NCBI GenBank assembly: GCA_963555705.1
Contig: OY743177.1
Coordinates: 1,426,001 to 1,490,000 of the forward strand
DNA length: 64,000 nucleotides
Source of the DNA: Ligustrum vulgare
Lineage: Eukaryota > Streptophyta > Magnoliopsida > Lamiales > Oleaceae
Direction of reading: 5' to 3'
In this document: piece by piece, positions 12,788 through 24,795 of the stretch
Position numbering within the stretch: position 1 is the stretch's first letter
Layout: each line of letters opens with the position of its first letter
The notes under the pieces: model-generated
The model's input: the letters and a program-made list of their open reading frames with translations, nothing else
What the model was told of the DNA's origin: nothing
Database searches by the model: none
Program-made: the position numbers and the translations under genes

Positions 12788-13711
12788 AGTACAGAAACAG
12801 GAATACGCGTCGGTTGTAGCGGCGACGTCTATGAAGCAGACGCGCAAACTCTCGACTTTAGGCGTCGGTTGTAAACCGACGCCCAAAGTCAGTTTTGGGC
12901 GTCGGTTCTAATTTAGAACCGACGCCTAAAGTAAAAAAAAAAAAAAAAAACAAAAAAATTAACTTTGGGCGTCGGTTCTAAATGTAGAACCGACGCCTAA
13001 AGTTTTTTTTTTTTTTTTTTTTTGCGGGGGTAGCATCACATTTCTTTCATCCATTCAGCTGCAATATAGAAATTCAATAATTCAAATATTGCAATTTATC
13101 CATCTAATAACTAAAAATCAACAATACAAAATTAAATCAATAACTAGTTGAAACACCCATACATATATACAAACACATCTATAATATAAATACTCATATA
13201 TATATATATATAAACATATATACATTTATATACATTATATATAATACATATATATACATATTATTTACATACATTATACATGCATAAATATTATCACATA
13301 TATTTACATACATTATATATATACATAAATAAAAACACACATATATAAAGAGGGAGGTGGGTCTCTTACGAGATGGTGGAGGTGCGCGGCGGTGGTGGAG
13401 GTGCAACTCCGGTGATTCGGGGAGAGGAAGAGATAAAGAGCGAGGGGAGGAATGTGGTGATGAACGTTGCCGGGAAATGGAGGAATGGTGGTGGTGGCGG
13501 CGGCGGCGTCATAGTGCGGTGGTTCGAGTGAGAGAAAAATAAAGAGAGAGGCGGGAAAAGATCGAGTAGTGAAAAAAATAGAGATGATCTGAGTTTTCTG
13601 CGCATAAGTAAATAAAGGAATACGCGTCGGTTCTTTAAGAACCGACGCGGGAAATCGGAGAATGGGCGTCGGTTGTAATATTACAACCGACGCCTAAAGT
13701 AAAAAAAAAAT

Positions 13712-13749
<38 letters not shown>

Positions 13750-14101
13750 ACTTTAGGCGTCGGTTGTAATATTACAACCGACGCCTAAAGGCAAATTTAT
13801 TTATTTATTTTTTTATTTATTTATTTATTTTTTTAGGCGTCGGTTGTAATATTACAACCGACGCCTAAAGTTAAAAAAAAAAAAAAAAATTTTTTTTTTT
13901 TTTTTTTTGGTTTTACGCGTCGGTTTTTGAGGAACCGACGCGTATTCTCTAGGTTTAAATTTTACACGTTGGTTGTAATATTACAACCGACGCCCATTCT
14001 TTAATTATATTTACAAAAATGCCACCGTCCTTTTATAGGCGTCGGTTTTACTAAAAACCGACGTATATTCCTCATTTTTTTGGGTGATTTTTGTACTAGT
14101 G
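12788..14101 (-). mobile_element. Non-autonomous CACTA element with palindromic subterminal repeats
   Basis: The right border reads, on the minus strand, CACTAGTACAAAAATCACCC, a CACTA-type terminus. The interior has ten palindromes built on GCGTCGGTT..AACCGACGC, near 12860, 12896, 12964, 13622, 13664, 13752, 13838, 13914, 13961 and 14037, separated by long A or T runs. Arrays of this kind are the transposase-binding subterminal repeats of plant En/Spm (CACTA) elements. The left terminus is degraded (GAGTACAGAAACAGGAATACGCGTCGG-like, near 12788). The middle (13180-13340) is TA/TATACA-rich, followed by a GC-rich GGTGG/GGCGG stretch (13357-13560) that may be an old exon or captured fragment. No transposase is encoded. 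Confidence 0.78.
13190..13345. repeat. TA/TATACAT-rich low-complexity tract
   Basis: Alternating ATATATAC/ACATAT units inside the CACTA element. The minus-strand Tyr/Ile-rich open frame across it is a low-complexity artefact. Confidence 0.7.
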
Positions 14102-14117
14102 CGAGACGAGAGACGAC

Positions 14118-14520
14118 AAGTCTCACCAAGGCGATGAACCTAGATGAAGGAAAAATGCAATGAGCCCTTTGTCAAAATAAATAAATGTGACAATAAGTCT
14201 CACTAAGGCGATGAGCCTCGATGAAGAAAAAATAATGTTATTTATCATTAGTAGATATTGATCTATACTTAGTTGGCACAATACTATTAAAATTTGAGAA
14301 AATATCTTGTACATATGCACATGGACACCTCTTCTTTTTCCAGTGAATATGTATTAAGAACAAGGCAATGAGCCTTAATTCCAAAAACACTATGATGGGT
14401 GTCTCAACAATGATAAGCCACAATATTAAAAATAAGACAAAAAGGCTTAGCTTAAAAAATCGAGGCGATGAGTCTCTCAGCAAGGTGATGTAACAATGAT
14501 ATGACAAAAATATTGTCACA
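14118..14520. repeat. Short dispersed repeat AAGGCGATGAGCCT
   Basis: The segment TCTCACYAAGGCGATGARCC with ~10 following bases occurs at about 14122-14150 and 14198-14226, with weaker copies (GAGGCGATGAGTCTC) near 14461. No coding function is seen. Confidence 0.5.
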
Positions 14521-14806
14521 AATTACAAAGGAAATATAGATCAATCAACTTATTTCATATCACATCTACAATAAGCTTTGCCAAAAAATGGCTAACGCAC
14601 AACATCCTTGTATGATTGAACCGAGAACGTGTGAATAAAATCATATGTGGAGTCAAGGTGACAAAGAGTCGGAGGCTCAACAAATATGCATTCCAATGTG
14701 AAATGTTTATGCCTTCACAAAATTATGAGAATAAAAGAGAATAATCAAGTGTTAAAGAACAATATTACTCCTTAATAATATGAAAATCGCTAGAGTAGTG
14801 GGTTTA

Positions 14807-15062
14807 TGATGATGTCTCATTATCCCATTACAACCACCCACTACCCTTTACCATCGCCACCAAAAGAATCACTACCCCATTGTTGTAACCACAAAAATTA
14901 GTGGTAAAAACCGTATCCTCTTTATATAAATGTGGGAAAAATCTAAAGTTTGACACATTCAATCTAGTAAAGTAATTATATCTTTTAAGAAGTTTTATCT
15001 CCTCTTTGTATACTAATTCTCACACCGAAGGGAAAACGAGAAGAATTTCTGCTCTTTTTTGC
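14807..15062. repeat. ~250 bp direct repeat, right copy
   Basis: Starts TGATGATGTCTC; see the copy at 11251-11502. The bases before the left copy (GATAT) and after the right copy (GATAA) agree at four of five positions, which would fit a worn target duplication of a single LTR element spanning 11251-15062, but this is weak. Confidence 0.5.
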
Positions 15063-15464
15063 GGATAAACGAGAACAATATTAAATTGTAATTGTTTTTG
15101 TACATTAATTTTCTAATTACTAATTAGATTGAATCCATTTTCTAAATGTCCAATTACACATATTCACTTTCTAATCAAAATGTACGTCTAGATGAATTTT
15201 TTTGTGTTGAAGGTGTTTATTTAATTTGCAGTTTTGTACATGAAATCAATTTATGTATTCCCTTCAAGAGAATGAAATAATGGCTAACGAACTCACATAG
15301 GAGGTTAGTCAGACATTGTCCACGGTTGGGACTTGGGAGAAAAATTCCGAACCTTGACAGGACTTTTGAATTTTACAAAAGTTACGCTTTAATTTGGGAT
15401 TCTCCGTAAAAAGAAAAAAAGAACTTCAAAGAAGGGTGATGATGGGTTATAGATACATTATATT

Positions 15465-16149
15465 TGTTGGATTTTTTTATCCAAAATAATTTATGGGCCA
15501 AATTTATTATTTTGAGGTAATTGAAATTTGCCCGTTATTATATTAATAGAAAGTCTCATACCATTTTATTCATTAATTTAAAAGTTGAAGGACTTTTGTG
15601 AAATATTAATTAACTTGGCACTTAACATATTCAAAGGCAGCGGCTTTGTTTTTGCTGACATATATATTCATCCAGTCAGAGACTTGGGGAAGTGGCAACT
15701 GAAAAGAGAGAAGCAACCGTGAGGTGTGAGTTGACACGTGAAAAAGAGAGGAAAAAAAAAAGGGTTAGCCATAAAAGAAGATACAAGTTTATTTGTGTGA
15801 CTTTGATTAAAGAGTTGTTTGTGTGAGAGAAATAGCCAAAAAGTTTGACAAAAGAAAAGGGGAAGCCAGGTGAACAAATTTGAATTGGTACAGGTTACCG
15901 TGCGCGAGAGAGAGATAAATTGGAGAAAAAGGAAACGCGTTTGTTATTCTTTCTTTGTGTTAGGAGAAGTTGTGAGGGTGAGAAAAATATTAGAACGAAT
16001 TGTTTATTTTTCTTATTAATAAAAGGTGTTCTTCTCCCGTGGTTGTCGACGATTAGTTGAGCCACGTTAAATTATTTGTTTTCTCTTTTATCCAGTTATT
16101 TTATATTTTTGCGTTTGATTTGGGGTGGGAAAATTGATTTTTCCCAACA
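15465..16149 (+). mobile_element. Copia-type solo LTR
   Basis: 685 bp unit starting TGTTGGATTTTTTTATCC and ending GGGAAAATTGATTTTTCCCAACA-like (last six CCAACA), with TGTTGG/CCAACA short inverted ends. A perfect 5 bp target duplication ATATT flanks it (15460-15464 and 16150-16154). There is no internal domain, so it is a solo LTR left by unequal homologous recombination. The TGTTGG start is typical of Ty1/Copia LTRs. Confidence 0.88.
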
Positions 16150-16154
16150 ATATT

Positions 16155-16849
16155 TGCTTGTTGTCAAGAAGATGAGAGAACTACTGTTACAAGCAATTTT
16201 GTGAAGCTCCCTCGTCCAACCATTCTAATGGGATATGAGGTTAAGTTGGTTGCATCTGTAGATGCATTAGCAACACAACATGTTACCGACGTCCATTCGG
16301 AGCATTATAATTAAAACACAAGTACTCCGTCGAAATCATGGTTGTATCAATCGATGTATGTAATCATTAGTTGAGTGATAAGGTGAAAATGAAGCTTGAA
16401 GTAAACGATATGACTTGAATTACGTTATACAAAAGTTTTAACTCAACTATTGTGGAGCATGTGGTTATTATGAGCAACTAATTAACATTTGTTGAAAAAG
16501 ACTCTTGAAACTACATTAATGAGGTGATCGTGGCTCGGAGAAGGAAATGCAGCTGCAATAGAAGCATATTTTTCGCAAAGTTACTTTTATAATCATTTCC
16601 ATTTTTCCTTTATATAAATACCAAAAATGATTTATTACGGAATAACGAGCAATTAGGAAAGTCGTAATTTTTTTTGGAGACGATATCAGCTCTTCTAACA
16701 CCCCTAGTATGATACGAGAATTTAGATTACTATTTAGTCCGTTGGAATTTATATATAGCAAGAAGAGAAAATCCTTTAGTTTTTTTTAATAGAACCACAT
16801 AAAAATCATGTTAAGAAGGAATTACCTCATGATGATGCTAAAAATCAGA
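16155..16849. other. No gene recognised
   Basis: Host-like AT-rich sequence with only short, unsupported open frames. Confidence 0.4.
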
Positions 16850-17890
16850 CCTGGAATATTCCGAGCTTGAGCAATAAACTAGCACGAACTGGATCTTCGA
16901 ATACCTGCAATAAAGGCGAGGAGGTATGTCCTCGTCGCCCCTCCGATGCTTAAGTCAGTAAAGAGGAAGGAGAAAATTTATGCAATAGGCTATAAATTGT
17001 AGAGATAATTGTGTCCCTTAATTATGATTGAGTGCCATGTATTTATAGTGATAAATAGACGAATTATGATAGGATTGAAATACCTGCATTGCATGAGTCA
17101 TGTTAGGAATCATCATCCTATTTTTTAGGGATGAGGTTGTAAAACCCAAATAGGATTCTGTTGGAAGATGAGTTCTATTGGAATTAGGAGGTTGTAGACT
17201 CCACGTATCAGATCAAGTCATGCCCGATCAATGAGAGACGTGACCCGAGCATCATGTGCCCCGAACACATCATGCACCTTTTTGGTGAGATATATGTACT
17301 CGGGGTATTCTATCCTCGGGGGTATTATGAGTGGTCGGGGCAACGTCTTTGCCATAGGCATTTTAAGTGTGATCGGGGGTTATATTCTACCCGGGGTTGT
17401 TCAAGTCCTCGAGGTTCTCAATATGGTGTATGGTGTAATGTTTAAGTGCTCGGCCTCGAGGTTCATATGTTGCTCGGGGGTACCAAGATATGACTAGCTA
17501 AATATTCAAGTGCTCGGGGATGAGGACAAAGGATATGCTCGGGATATAAATGATTGTCGAGGTTGAAGTCCTCCTCGGGGGTATCAAGATGTAATACGGG
17601 ATAATATTCATGTGTTCGGGCTCGAGGTCATCCTCGGATTTATGGTGGTCAAGGTTGAGGTCTTCCTCGAGGATAAAAAATATATTATAGGGTGATATTC
17701 ACGTGGTCGGGGGTTGAGGTCCTCATCGGGTTCATGGTGGTCCTCGGGGTTACACATTTGATTAGGAGACTATATTTTGTCAAAGAGCTCGGGCTTGAGG
17801 CTTTTGTAAATGCTCGGGTGTGAATAAAATTTATACTCATCACCTCATATGTTCTAGAAACAAAAATTTCTGGTTGTACAACAAGGGTTA
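16850..17890. repeat. Repeat region with degenerate CTCGGGG/CCTCG motif array
   Basis: Begins with a dispersed-repeat-like segment (GACCTGGAATATTCCGAGC, then GGCGAGGAGGTATGTCCTCG). From about 17280 to 17830 it contains many irregularly spaced CTCGGGG, CCTCGGGG and CTCGAGG motifs in otherwise AT-rich DNA. This looks like part of an LTR or other dispersed repeat. I could not find matching termini with a target duplication. The open frames at 17231-17497 and 17254-17445 are by-products of the repeat. Confidence 0.5.
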
Positions 17891-17978
17891 ACAACAAGCC
17901 CGCCCGATCGTTCTGGAAATATTAGTTATCATCAGAAAATTTAAAGAAAAAACAAAAGAATGTATTTAAATTTATTTA

Positions 17979-19364
17979 TCATACAATACACCATGAAGAT
18001 GCAGTTAACAGAAATTTTTCTTGCCATCCAAGAGAAATTGCATTCCCATCATCTCTTTCAAAAACCCTGAAACCACCATTTTCTCCATCAAAATATATTG
18101 CAGAACAATGGCTTCTTATTTTCAGCAGCAATTTTGCTTGCATTACAGATTTTGAACTTTGTTTAAGCCGCAAAAAACCGTGATTCTCCATTCTTCCTTT
18201 CCATGTCTCCATCTTCTCAAACCTCGGACTTTTCTCGTTTTCTCTATTAGAATTCATTACATATTTTATCTCTTTTCCGAGGTGGTTTTTCTCGATCCGA
18301 AACCTTTCTGCACTATCAAGCGGGAGGCAGTCATCTAACGAGTCGAACAATGCTGCAAAATAATGTAATGATTCCATGAATCTTGATAAAAAGTTGTGAG
18401 GGCTTCGACTTCCTTCTTGTTCCACCAGTACTACAATTGAAGGGTTAAGTGAATGAACATATTTTAGGGTTTCTGATATCTTGGAAAAACTGTTCAATGA
18501 ATTCAGATGGAAAAGTAAATTCACTGCAATAGTTTCATTCTTCTTTTTCTTAAGTTTTACAGGCTTGGATTCTCTTACCAGGCCATGGAATTCGAAAACC
18601 AGATTGCGAAAAGTTTTTGCGAAACTCACTAGTCTTGTTTCAGTTTCTTGCAGTTCTTCCAAGTTTCTTCCGAAGCCTGTTATTTTCAGCGAAATACGGT
18701 TAGATATGGTTGCAGTTTCTGAAAGAGATTGCATTAGAGAAGGCCATTGGAATCCATATGAGATGTCGAAGTCAATTACATGCAATGCACGGTTATTATT
18801 CAGTTCCTCCCTCTCAAAGGCCTCAAGAATGGCTTGATTGGCAGTGAAATGTGCAAATTGATAAAATGGAGAAACCTTGTACAATTCAGTAATGGCTAAA
18901 AATTCTTCTTCAGGAGTTGGAGTCTTCATTATCATGTCATAAAACGGCGATTTTTGCGTTAGAAGCCTTGCGATTAATCCATCAGCAAAATAAGCAGCAA
19001 CTCTTTGGACAGAATCTCCTATTAAGGAAACATTCTGGTACAAGTCGAAGAGGCTATCCACGGCCGAGCTAATGTTATTATCATTAATCGACGTGGCAGA
19101 TATGAGCAGCAAATGGATCAACTCAAGTCCTTTACCATCTTCAGGTTTTTCTTTTCTCCTTTGATCCAACTTTATCATTTGTTCTCTCATTTGAAGAAGG
19201 CTAAATATTTTGCCCTCTTGATCACAACTTTCACTTGAATCCGATGGATTCGAAGTTTCACATCTCTTTCTTTTCCTCTTCGTCTCACGCCCCGAATCTG
19301 TAACAATGGCTAGTCTAAGACTCAAAAACTCCTCCTCATCGATAGTGCCCTCCATATCAAACAT
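17979..19364 (-). CDS. GRAS-domain transcriptional regulator (NSP2/SCL26/RAD1-like)
   Basis: A 461-codon intronless ORF encoding a complete GRAS protein. The N-terminal ~90 residues are variable, with a nuclear localisation signal KRKRKR near residue 30 and acidic/Ser stretches. The GRAS domain follows: leucine-heptad region I (LELIHLLLISATS), a FAHFTANQAILEAF segment, the VHIID motif as LHVIDFDISYGFQWP (about residues 190-205), leucine-heptad region II, a PFYRE-like region around FMESLHYFAALFDSL, and the SAW motif near the C-terminus (GWQEKFLLTASSW). GRAS proteins act in the nucleus as transcriptional co-regulators. The YGFQWPSL and EELQETETRLVSFAK segments point to the branch of SCL26 and the arbuscule-related RAD1, often annotated NSP2-like; branch placement is inference. 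ATG at 19364 is used, with Met-4 as alternative. A CT-rich leader and a TTTAAAAAG TATA-like box (19425-19435) lie just upstream on the minus strand. Confidence 0.92.
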   Translation of the reverse strand: MFDMEGTIDEEEFLSLRLAIVTDSGRETKRKRKRCETSNPSDSSESCDQEGKIFSLLQMREQMIKLDQRRKEKPEDGKGLELIHLLLISATSINDNNISSAVDSLFDLYQNVSLIGDSVQRVAAYFADGLIARLLTQKSPFYDMIMKTPTPEEEFLAITELYKVSPFYQFAHFTANQAILEAFEREELNNNRALHVIDFDISYGFQWPSLMQSLSETATISNRISLKITGFGRNLEELQETETRLVSFAKTFRNLVFEFHGLVRESKPVKLKKKKNETIAVNLLFHLNSLNSFSKISETLKYVHSLNPSIVVLVEQEGSRSPHNFLSRFMESLHYFAALFDSLDDCLPLDSAERFRIEKNHLGKEIKYVMNSNRENEKSPRFEKMETWKGRMENHGFLRLKQSSKSVMQAKLLLKIRSHCSAIYFDGENGGFRVFERDDGNAISLGWQEKFLLTASSWCIV

Positions 19365-19424
19365 TGCTAGAGTTAGAGAGAGACGGAGAGAAAGAAAGAA
19401 ATATGAAATAAATGGAGAATTAGG

Positions 19425-19435
19425 TAGCTTTTTAA
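19425..19435 (-). promoter_or_regulatory. TATA-like box of the GRAS gene
   Basis: CTTTAAAAAGC on the minus strand about 60 bp upstream of the start codon, followed by a CT-repeat leader typical of plant 5' UTRs. Position and composition are the only support. Confidence 0.35.
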
Positions 19436-19499
19436 AGGGATGAAAGGAATATAGAAATAAAAACTAAGAAAAATATTTGTTGTTATGTCCTTGTGCAAG

Positions 19500-21796
19500 A
19501 AATGACCAATATCACAAGAAAAGGGAATAAATCTTCAATGTAAAAATCGAGAAGATCAATATGACTAGGCTTATCATTATTTTTTTGCAAAATTCAGTGT
19601 TCAAAGGTCAAGAATCTGTTAGATTTTTGGTGACAACAATTTATGTTAGAATACTATGAATAGGGTTTTGGATTATTTGGTAGTTCGGAAATGTCAAGAA
19701 ATGCTATATTATAGTGGACAAACCACAGCAAAGCAAAAAGTTGGGTATCCAACCTACCGTCCTTTGGAAGACTTGTCCAATAGAAATCTCACCTTCTAGA
19801 TGCTTTTTTTTTTTAACCAAATGGTAACTTTTCCCATTGGAGTATTTGTCTTATTTTAGGTTACTAATTTTGAATTGAAGACATATATAGGTATTGTGCA
19901 TGTCAACATTAAAGACAGAACGGAATTGAAATGTTCTTGTTTATTAGGTAGAAAAAGGTGAGTCGTGTTTAAAATATATATTCTTTTTGAAAGGAAAAAA
20001 AAAATGTTTGACAACATTGTGAAATTTACACTAAATTTTAATTTTCTATGTATTTTTTAGGTACAAATAATATTTTTTTAGATATGAAAAACCTAGCTAA
20101 TTAATATGATCCATATAGAAGTGAATGCCAAGAGAAGCTACTTTGACACTAGAGCTCTTGATCCCAATCATCCGATAAAAAGTAAAGTAATGAAGATTCT
20201 AACAAATATAAGAGCCTTTTTTATCACTAGACTATTTATCATCGATATATATATGAATCCACTAATTCAATATCTAATAAAATTGTAATGTATGATTCAA
20301 TAAATTAATGGACTCGTGATCACCTACACATAATCACCGTTACACATAGAAAACATTACTCGTATCCCCAATAGCCCAAATAGCATTAGAATCCTCTTTT
20401 ATCAAATTCTAGGCAGTGTAGGATACAATATCCTATGGCCAATAAAACAAAGGAAAGTCTTTGTCATTAATGTCCACGATAATTTAGCAGTACTTGTACT
20501 CCTCTCAACAAGAAAATAAGGATAAACAAAAGTTGATGGGACACCCTTCCAATTATTATTATTTTTTTCTTCTTCTGGCATATTTTTGGAACTCAATGTT
20601 TGGACTTATTTGCTTGAAGTTTTCTGGTTTTGTGGTCCATGAATTTCTCACTTTATATTCTACATGCATGTAACAAGCAGCCTGAATATAAGCATTAATT
20701 TCAGGCTAATTTCATGGATATATAAACACATTCACACAATACTATTCTTCAATCAATAATTAAGTGCTAAGGAGATTGTGAAATCTTTTAAGGTGTTAAT
20801 GGGCAGGCGAAAGTATATTTAGCAAAAAACTTATTAATCCTTAAATTGTGAGACCCGTTGAATTTGAAGATTTTGAAACTCGGCTCCAAGTTTATGTGTT
20901 CAATTGTGTAACTTAATCGGTACGTATGTGGTATGTGCATTATATATACACACGCATAACTCACTTTTATTTTACGTTACACGGAAAACTTCATCGAATT
21001 GTGTTAAAACTTAAAACCTAATTATATATATGTGAAAATATTATTATTATTCAATAAAAATCATGAAAGAATCAAACGAAAGAATCGATAACTTCTTCAA
21101 TGTCACATCTAAAACAAGTATTAATTTCGATGGTTACAGAGTTATACTCTAATTATTCCTAATGTGTTCGTTATTTTATTCGTTTAGTACCACAGTATCT
21201 TCATAGATACGAAATATTAGTTAGTCTTAGATTTCCCAGTGTCTTCTTCTATTTGTCTGTTTATTATTTAATAACCATAAATTTACTAACTAATTAATAG
21301 CATATAATTTAAAAGTTGGTAAAATAATTTATTGAATATTCCTCTTCGAAACTGCTGTTTGAACGAATCAATTTACACTATATATAAGGCTGCACAAAAC
21401 ATGGGAAGTTTCACTAGTTTTGGTTAAAAATATGATTATCTTACATTGCCTAGAAAAGAATATTATCATTGTTGCTGATTCTTTTTCTCGAACCGTGAAG
21501 TTGACATATGGCAAATTCTTACATACATATCCTAGTATAGATATAGATATATACATTATATATACATAGTACGGCGGCCAAAACTACGTAATATTCTTAG
21601 TACACTTCACATAAGCCTTTTTTTTTTTTTTTTTTGTCCTAATCTCTACTTAAATATTATATTGAGTAATTTATTTTGAAGCCTTGCTATTAATAAAACA
21701 GTCTGTAGGATCTGCTCTCTATAAATATATTGAAATTTATTGGAACTATCTCAATGTAAAATGTAAATTTAATTTCAAAACTATGACCTTTGTTTC
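19500..21796. other. AT-rich intergenic sequence, no gene recognised
   Basis: Only short open frames without recognisable protein features. A 17-T run lies near 21620. Confidence 0.4.
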
Positions 21797-21799
21797 TTA

Positions 21800-21965
21800 C
21801 CCCTATTTGATAGAAAATAAAATCAAGATTTTAATTCAAGTGAAATTCAATAATTAATTTAAAACACGTACATATTTAATGGGACTCACAACTTTTCAAC
21901 AACATTTTACCAACTTCTTTCGAAATCTACTAAAAATATTATTTTAATTCATACCAAACAGGGGC
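21800..21965. mobile_element. Tourist-like MITE (TTA target site)
   Basis: 166 bp, ends CCCCTATTTGATA and TACCAAACAGGGGC (imperfect inverted repeats), with TTA flanks at 21797-21799 and 21966-21968. Same family type as 4631-4807 and 33671-33830; the 3' end shares ATTTTAATTCATACCAAACA with the latter. Confidence 0.8.
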
Positions 21966-22492
21966 TTAAAATGTTCATGTGTGATTGGGATTTGACGTGA
22001 ACCTCCACCTTGAACATCTATCTTGCATGTTAATTAAGCAAATTTTTGCAAGGCGTGTTATACTCTAAATGCATACATTTTTTTTATTGCAGTTAAATTT
22101 TAATTTTTTCTGAATTTGATTGTTTTTCAGTCATATTTATTTGTATCATATATATTTCATTTATATCCTGAATATTGAGTGGATATCGAATTGGGAACAC
22201 AATGAGAATTATCACTTGATAGTGTCATATATATTTCAATTTAATTTGTACGTGTTGAAATTAAGTCTATCATAAATTATCATTTGATTTTGACATAAAT
22301 TACTTGATAAGAAATTTATTTATATTTATATATGATTCATTTATTTATTTTATGCATTTCTTCATACCTTAATTGAATATAATTATATTGTTTCTAGAGA
22401 AGGATAAATTTGGAACAACTTGAATTTTTAAAATTATGGCCGGACGAATTAATTAATAACCATGTTTCATTGTTTATCTTATCTTGCTTAAG

Positions 22493-22618
22493 AATCAAAT
22501 GTACCACCAACCTTTGAAAAAAATAGAATAAGATTTGTTTCATATTTATAGAATGCTTAGGAATCAAATGCACCAACCTTTGAAGAAACAGAATAAGATT
22601 CGTTTCATATTTATAGCT
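22493..22618. repeat. 63 bp tandem duplication
   Basis: Two adjacent copies of a segment running from GAATCAAATG through CACCAACCTTTGAA to CATATTTATAG (about 22493-22553 and 22556-22616) with a few differences. No gene is visible around it. Confidence 0.75.
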
Positions 22619-22619
22619 T

Positions 22620-24795
22620 GATTGAGTACATTGGAAATGGATTAGGATACATATTAACTACATTAATTTTATTTTAGAACAATTTGTGAAGAGTAAACGA
22701 AGAAAAGATTTCATGCATAAACCATCATGCTAGTATTATAATTAATTAACTAGTTGAAGCATCTTTTTTGGTAATGGACAAAAATGGATGCACGGATCGA
22801 TAAACCCGGAACGGATGTCATGATATGTTTTGTCATTTTTTATTCATTTGTTGAATCTTAGGTTAATTTTCAATAGTTTAGGGAAGAGATACATTGTTGA
22901 CGATTTTGTTTAAATTAGTAAAATTTCAATGAAAGTTCCTCAATATTATCGATTATTCCGTTTTCAATTTTGTAAACCAAGAAAATATATATTCTAAATT
23001 GTAGGAGTATTCGTAGAGTTAGCTCTTTAAATTTTCTCATTTTGAAAAAAAAATGCTCTTTAGATTTACTCTTTATTCTCGTGTTATTAAATTGTATTAG
23101 TAATGCTTCCAAATGCTATATATAGGAGAGATTATGAGTGTATGTATGTTCAAAACTTGAAATTCGAGAATTTTAATTAATTTACTACGGAATATGTTAA
23201 TATAAGAATTTATTAGTTTAACCAAGTTTAAAAGAGAATTTTTAAAAATTATAGCTTATATGCTTAGTTAATTTTGGAAGAGAATAAATTAATGTTTAGT
23301 GCCCTATTGATAAATACAATTTTGTGCATATTTTGACCATAAAAAATGAATTGTGAGTTCTTTAAAAAAAACTTTTTACTTAATTGTGTGTTTATTTGAT
23401 TATTTTATTTTAAAACTCCAATTTAAAAGAGATTGAAGTAAAAAGAGAAAATTATATGCAGAGCATTTAAAGAAATAAGTACTCAACTTTTAGTACGAAT
23501 ATCTCTTTGGAGCTCCTAATATGTTATTAGAAAGATAATTAAATATAGAGTTCGACGCAATAAATAGAGCGCAATTGGAAATTGTAGATAAAAAAAATTA
23601 TGTAATTTGAAATTCAATGAATGAAGTTAGAAAAATTAACTGCATCTAGGCAACGGATTGCAAACCCGCAACCAACACGCGATTGGCTATTTTCCCTGTA
23701 TGACATGGGTAGGCTGTAGGCAGCGGGTACCCACCATCTACTCAATTTAGGTGGTTTTTGATTTTTATTATATAATTATTTTTTATTATTTTCGAGTTTA
23801 ATCTTATATGGAAACTCTTATATGAGGGTAATACTATATATAGACTTGATGAGGGATCAATTATCATCATGAAGTTGAGAGAAAGTTCGGACAAATTAAA
23901 ATCCATATTCAAGCTAGGATTTTTAAGATTGCATGCAAGAAAGTGATTAACTATTGGTGCAAGATCTTTATCTTCTTGATTTACTTTCAAAACTTGGTGA
24001 TGTTCTTAAATCTAATGCCATATATATATTCTCTCTTTTATAATGTGTAATAACTAATATTATGGATGGGACGAACGATGAAAATCCACTTTGATTATTT
24101 AATTTTAATTCTCCAATTTTGTTCTTTTATTCTATGTATATGTATAATGGGTTTATTTCTACTCTTACTACATGAATTATTAATTTGATGACTAATTCAC
24201 TGATTTTTGGATTATAACGAGTTAAGATGTGAGTTACATATCTAGACCATGTAATATATTTTAGCAATTTAACAAAAGGGTATAGATACATATATACTTG
24301 TGGTGTTATCGTTACATGAATTTTTTATTGAATGCATCTAGTTAAGACTTATTCCGACCAAACATATAGACATGTGGTGACTTAAGTGGGTAGAACTAAT
24401 TTGAACATGATAAAATACTACTTTAGGAAGAAAACTTGAAATGAGAAATTGAATATGATAACTATGGTTAAATCATGAATTCCAACGCCTTCAATTTATA
24501 GACAAATCAAAATTACTTGATCCTCCATAATTTGATAATTATTTTCGAAATTGATAGTTTTTAATTAGTAGTTGATTACATACTCAAAAAAAGTCTTTGT
24601 TTTTATATAAGTTCATGACTGATTAATCGATACTAGTATTTGAATAAAGTCGTCTTCGTAAAAACGATATTCGGACTCTTTTAGTCCACTTACTATTTGC
24701 TTACAATATTGTACACATAAAATAATTTCACAACACCTATTAAACAATAAAATATCCACATCTTCCTTCCAACTAGGAAACAAAAGACAAAAAAT
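22620..24795. other. AT-rich intergenic sequence
   Basis: No gene supported. The minus-strand frame at 23742-23990 (82 codons) has balanced composition in its first half but no recognisable domain or splice context. Confidence 0.4.

Noticed and set aside
13357..13605. Arg/Gly- and Pro/Ser-rich frames on both strands
   Set aside because: Compositional artefact of GGTGG/GGCGG-rich DNA within the CACTA element; both strands are open at once. A captured exon is possible but unsupported.
18481..18837. 118-codon plus-strand frame
   Set aside because: Antisense to the GRAS coding sequence.
23742..23990. 82-codon minus-strand frame with balanced composition
   Set aside because: No recognisable domain, promoter or splice context; kept only as a remark.
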